DNA of 5,484 nt from Pseudomonadota bacterium. GTDB lineage: Bacteria > Bdellovibrionota_B > Oligoflexia > Oligoflexales > Bin106. Position numbers and translations under genes: made by a program. The notes beneath the pieces were generated by a model. It was not told the DNA's origin, did no database searches, and was given only the letters and a program-made list of their open reading frames with translations. Location of the stretch: positions 1-5,484 of the forward strand of contig JAPOQT010000219.1 of NCBI GenBank assembly GCA_026710525.1, in the 5' to 3' direction. Below are positions 4,905 to 5,484 of this stretch, in pieces; the first letter of the stretch is position 1; each line of letters opens with the position of its first letter.

Positions 4905-5484
4905 TTGAAAAAGCCATTTTTATTTGTGGTTAAAATGTTTCAAGCTTCTGTTTGAGCAGAAGAATATTCGTTAAATGGCAATAGTGTTAAAGATTTCTAC
5001 CACCTGCTACTCGTGCCATAAAATACTGAAAACATTGAACTCACAAGAATCCTATTTTCGATGAAGTGATAGAAGCAGGTGACACTTATCTCCTTCATTA
5101 GCTTTAAAGAAAATAAAGAAGAACTGACCCACTAAAAAACGAAGTGAGTCTGCTAACAAAGGTGTTTCTAAGGAGCAACTTTGTACCTTGTTTTTACTGA
5201 TCAAAAAAGAATTCACAAATGCAAGCCGTCTTTAGGTGTCGGGTCAGATAAAAAATGAGGGAACATCTTAGGGAGTCTATTACGCGAGAAGCTACACTGG
5301 GATCGTCATCCAATTTAATAATCGCATGTAAAGCGCTTGGTATAACACATAGTACCCCTGTGTCACCCGTGAAGATATCCTGCTGGCTTCCTCCCAACGA
5401 CGTTGATCACTATCTTTGAGTGACGTGTGAGGTCAATACAGTGGCTTGATGGATTAATATCTTAATAAATAACGCTAGTATGAC
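4905..5484 (+). pseudogene. Decayed IS1595-family (ISXO2-like) transposase remnant
   Basis: No intact frame exists here, but fragments in shifting plus-strand frames line up in the right order with ISXO2-like transposases. SHFYLWLKCF (from 4912) resembles the helix before the catalytic domain. KWQ...RFL (4973-4999) resembles FRWRHRFL. DEVIEAGDTYLL (to 5095) matches GIVEADETYFL with the first catalytic Asp changed to Gly. KKRSESANKGVSKEQLCTLF (from 5134) matches the RKRGGKATKRGLSKEQVCVL block. DRHP (5301) matches the second Asp motif DxHP, and LIIACKALGITHSTP (from 5315) matches the AKALGI-H block. Near 5432 a VN...S.L stretch may be the VNAYHSRLK motif. Stops at 5099 and 5233 and at least three frameshifts rule out function. 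The remnant begins just after the Rpn paralogue and reaches the right edge, so its 3' end and any terminal repeat lie outside. The left boundary is approximate. The match is from memory of the family, not from a search. Confidence 0.7.
4945..4962 (+). repeat. 6-bp perfect hairpin
   Basis: CTTCTG (4945-4950) and CAGAAG (4957-4962) flank a 6-base loop. It is 70 bases after the Rpn paralogue and is not followed by a T-run, so it is at best a weak message-end stem. It lies within the decayed transposase. Confidence 0.3.

Noticed and set aside
4945..4962. Hairpin as a rho-independent terminator for the Rpn pair
   Set aside because: The stem is only 6 bp and is followed by AATATTCG, with no T-run.
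5194..5397. Minus-strand ORF of 67 codons at the right end
   Set aside because: It lies opposite the transposase fragments, which match a known family on the plus strand; the minus product resembles nothing.
1..5484. tRNA or rRNA genes
   Set aside because: No cloverleaf-like segment with a TTCGANNC arm or conserved rRNA stretch was noticed on either strand.

Overview
The window looks bacterial. It is visibly AT-rich and carries a MoxR ATPase/DUF58 gene pair, an Rpn-type PD-(D/E)XK nuclease gene with an RGEA-repeat tail, and a decayed IS1595/ISXO2-like transposase. I read this as a Gram-negative, perhaps a host-associated gammaproteobacterium, because two orphan genes have signal peptides and Rpn genes with such tails are common in such genomes. 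The sequence alone does not fix the taxon.

Layout. Positions 1-1513 (minus strand) hold the end of an operon: moxR (AAA+ ATPase), then the first 102 codons of a DUF58 protein that runs off the left edge. Positions 1514-1791 are a divergent intergenic region with an 8-bp inverted repeat and a reasonable sigma70-type promoter pointing right. Positions 1792-3093 hold two plus-strand genes for exported proteins of unknown family: a putative periplasmic protein with a His/Tyr-rich tail, and a small protein with a signal peptide and one further membrane segment. A doubtful 60-codon ORF at 3086-3268 contains a perfect 10-bp inverted repeat. Positions 3269-3449 are a leader with nested inverted repeats.

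Positions 3450-4523 encode a full-length Rpn-family nuclease (D84, E105-C-Q107) whose C-terminus is seven ARGE-type repeats followed by a short helical, HTH-like tail. Nineteen bases downstream, behind a strong ribosome binding site, 4543-4875 encodes a 110-residue protein that matches only that C-terminal part. The aligned blocks differ by exactly four 12-bp repeat units. From about 4905 to the right edge lies an IS1595/ISXO2-like transposase remnant with several frameshifts and stops.

Most notable point. The nuclease followed by a separately translated copy of its own C-terminal domain resembles, in a split form, the arrangement known for E. coli Rpn proteins, where a C-terminal product made from an internal start restrains the toxic full-length nuclease. 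Here the possible inhibitor appears to be a distinct downstream gene. This is inference. A partial duplication that is decaying is the main alternative, and the transposase remnant next door shows that this end of the window has accumulated broken mobile DNA.
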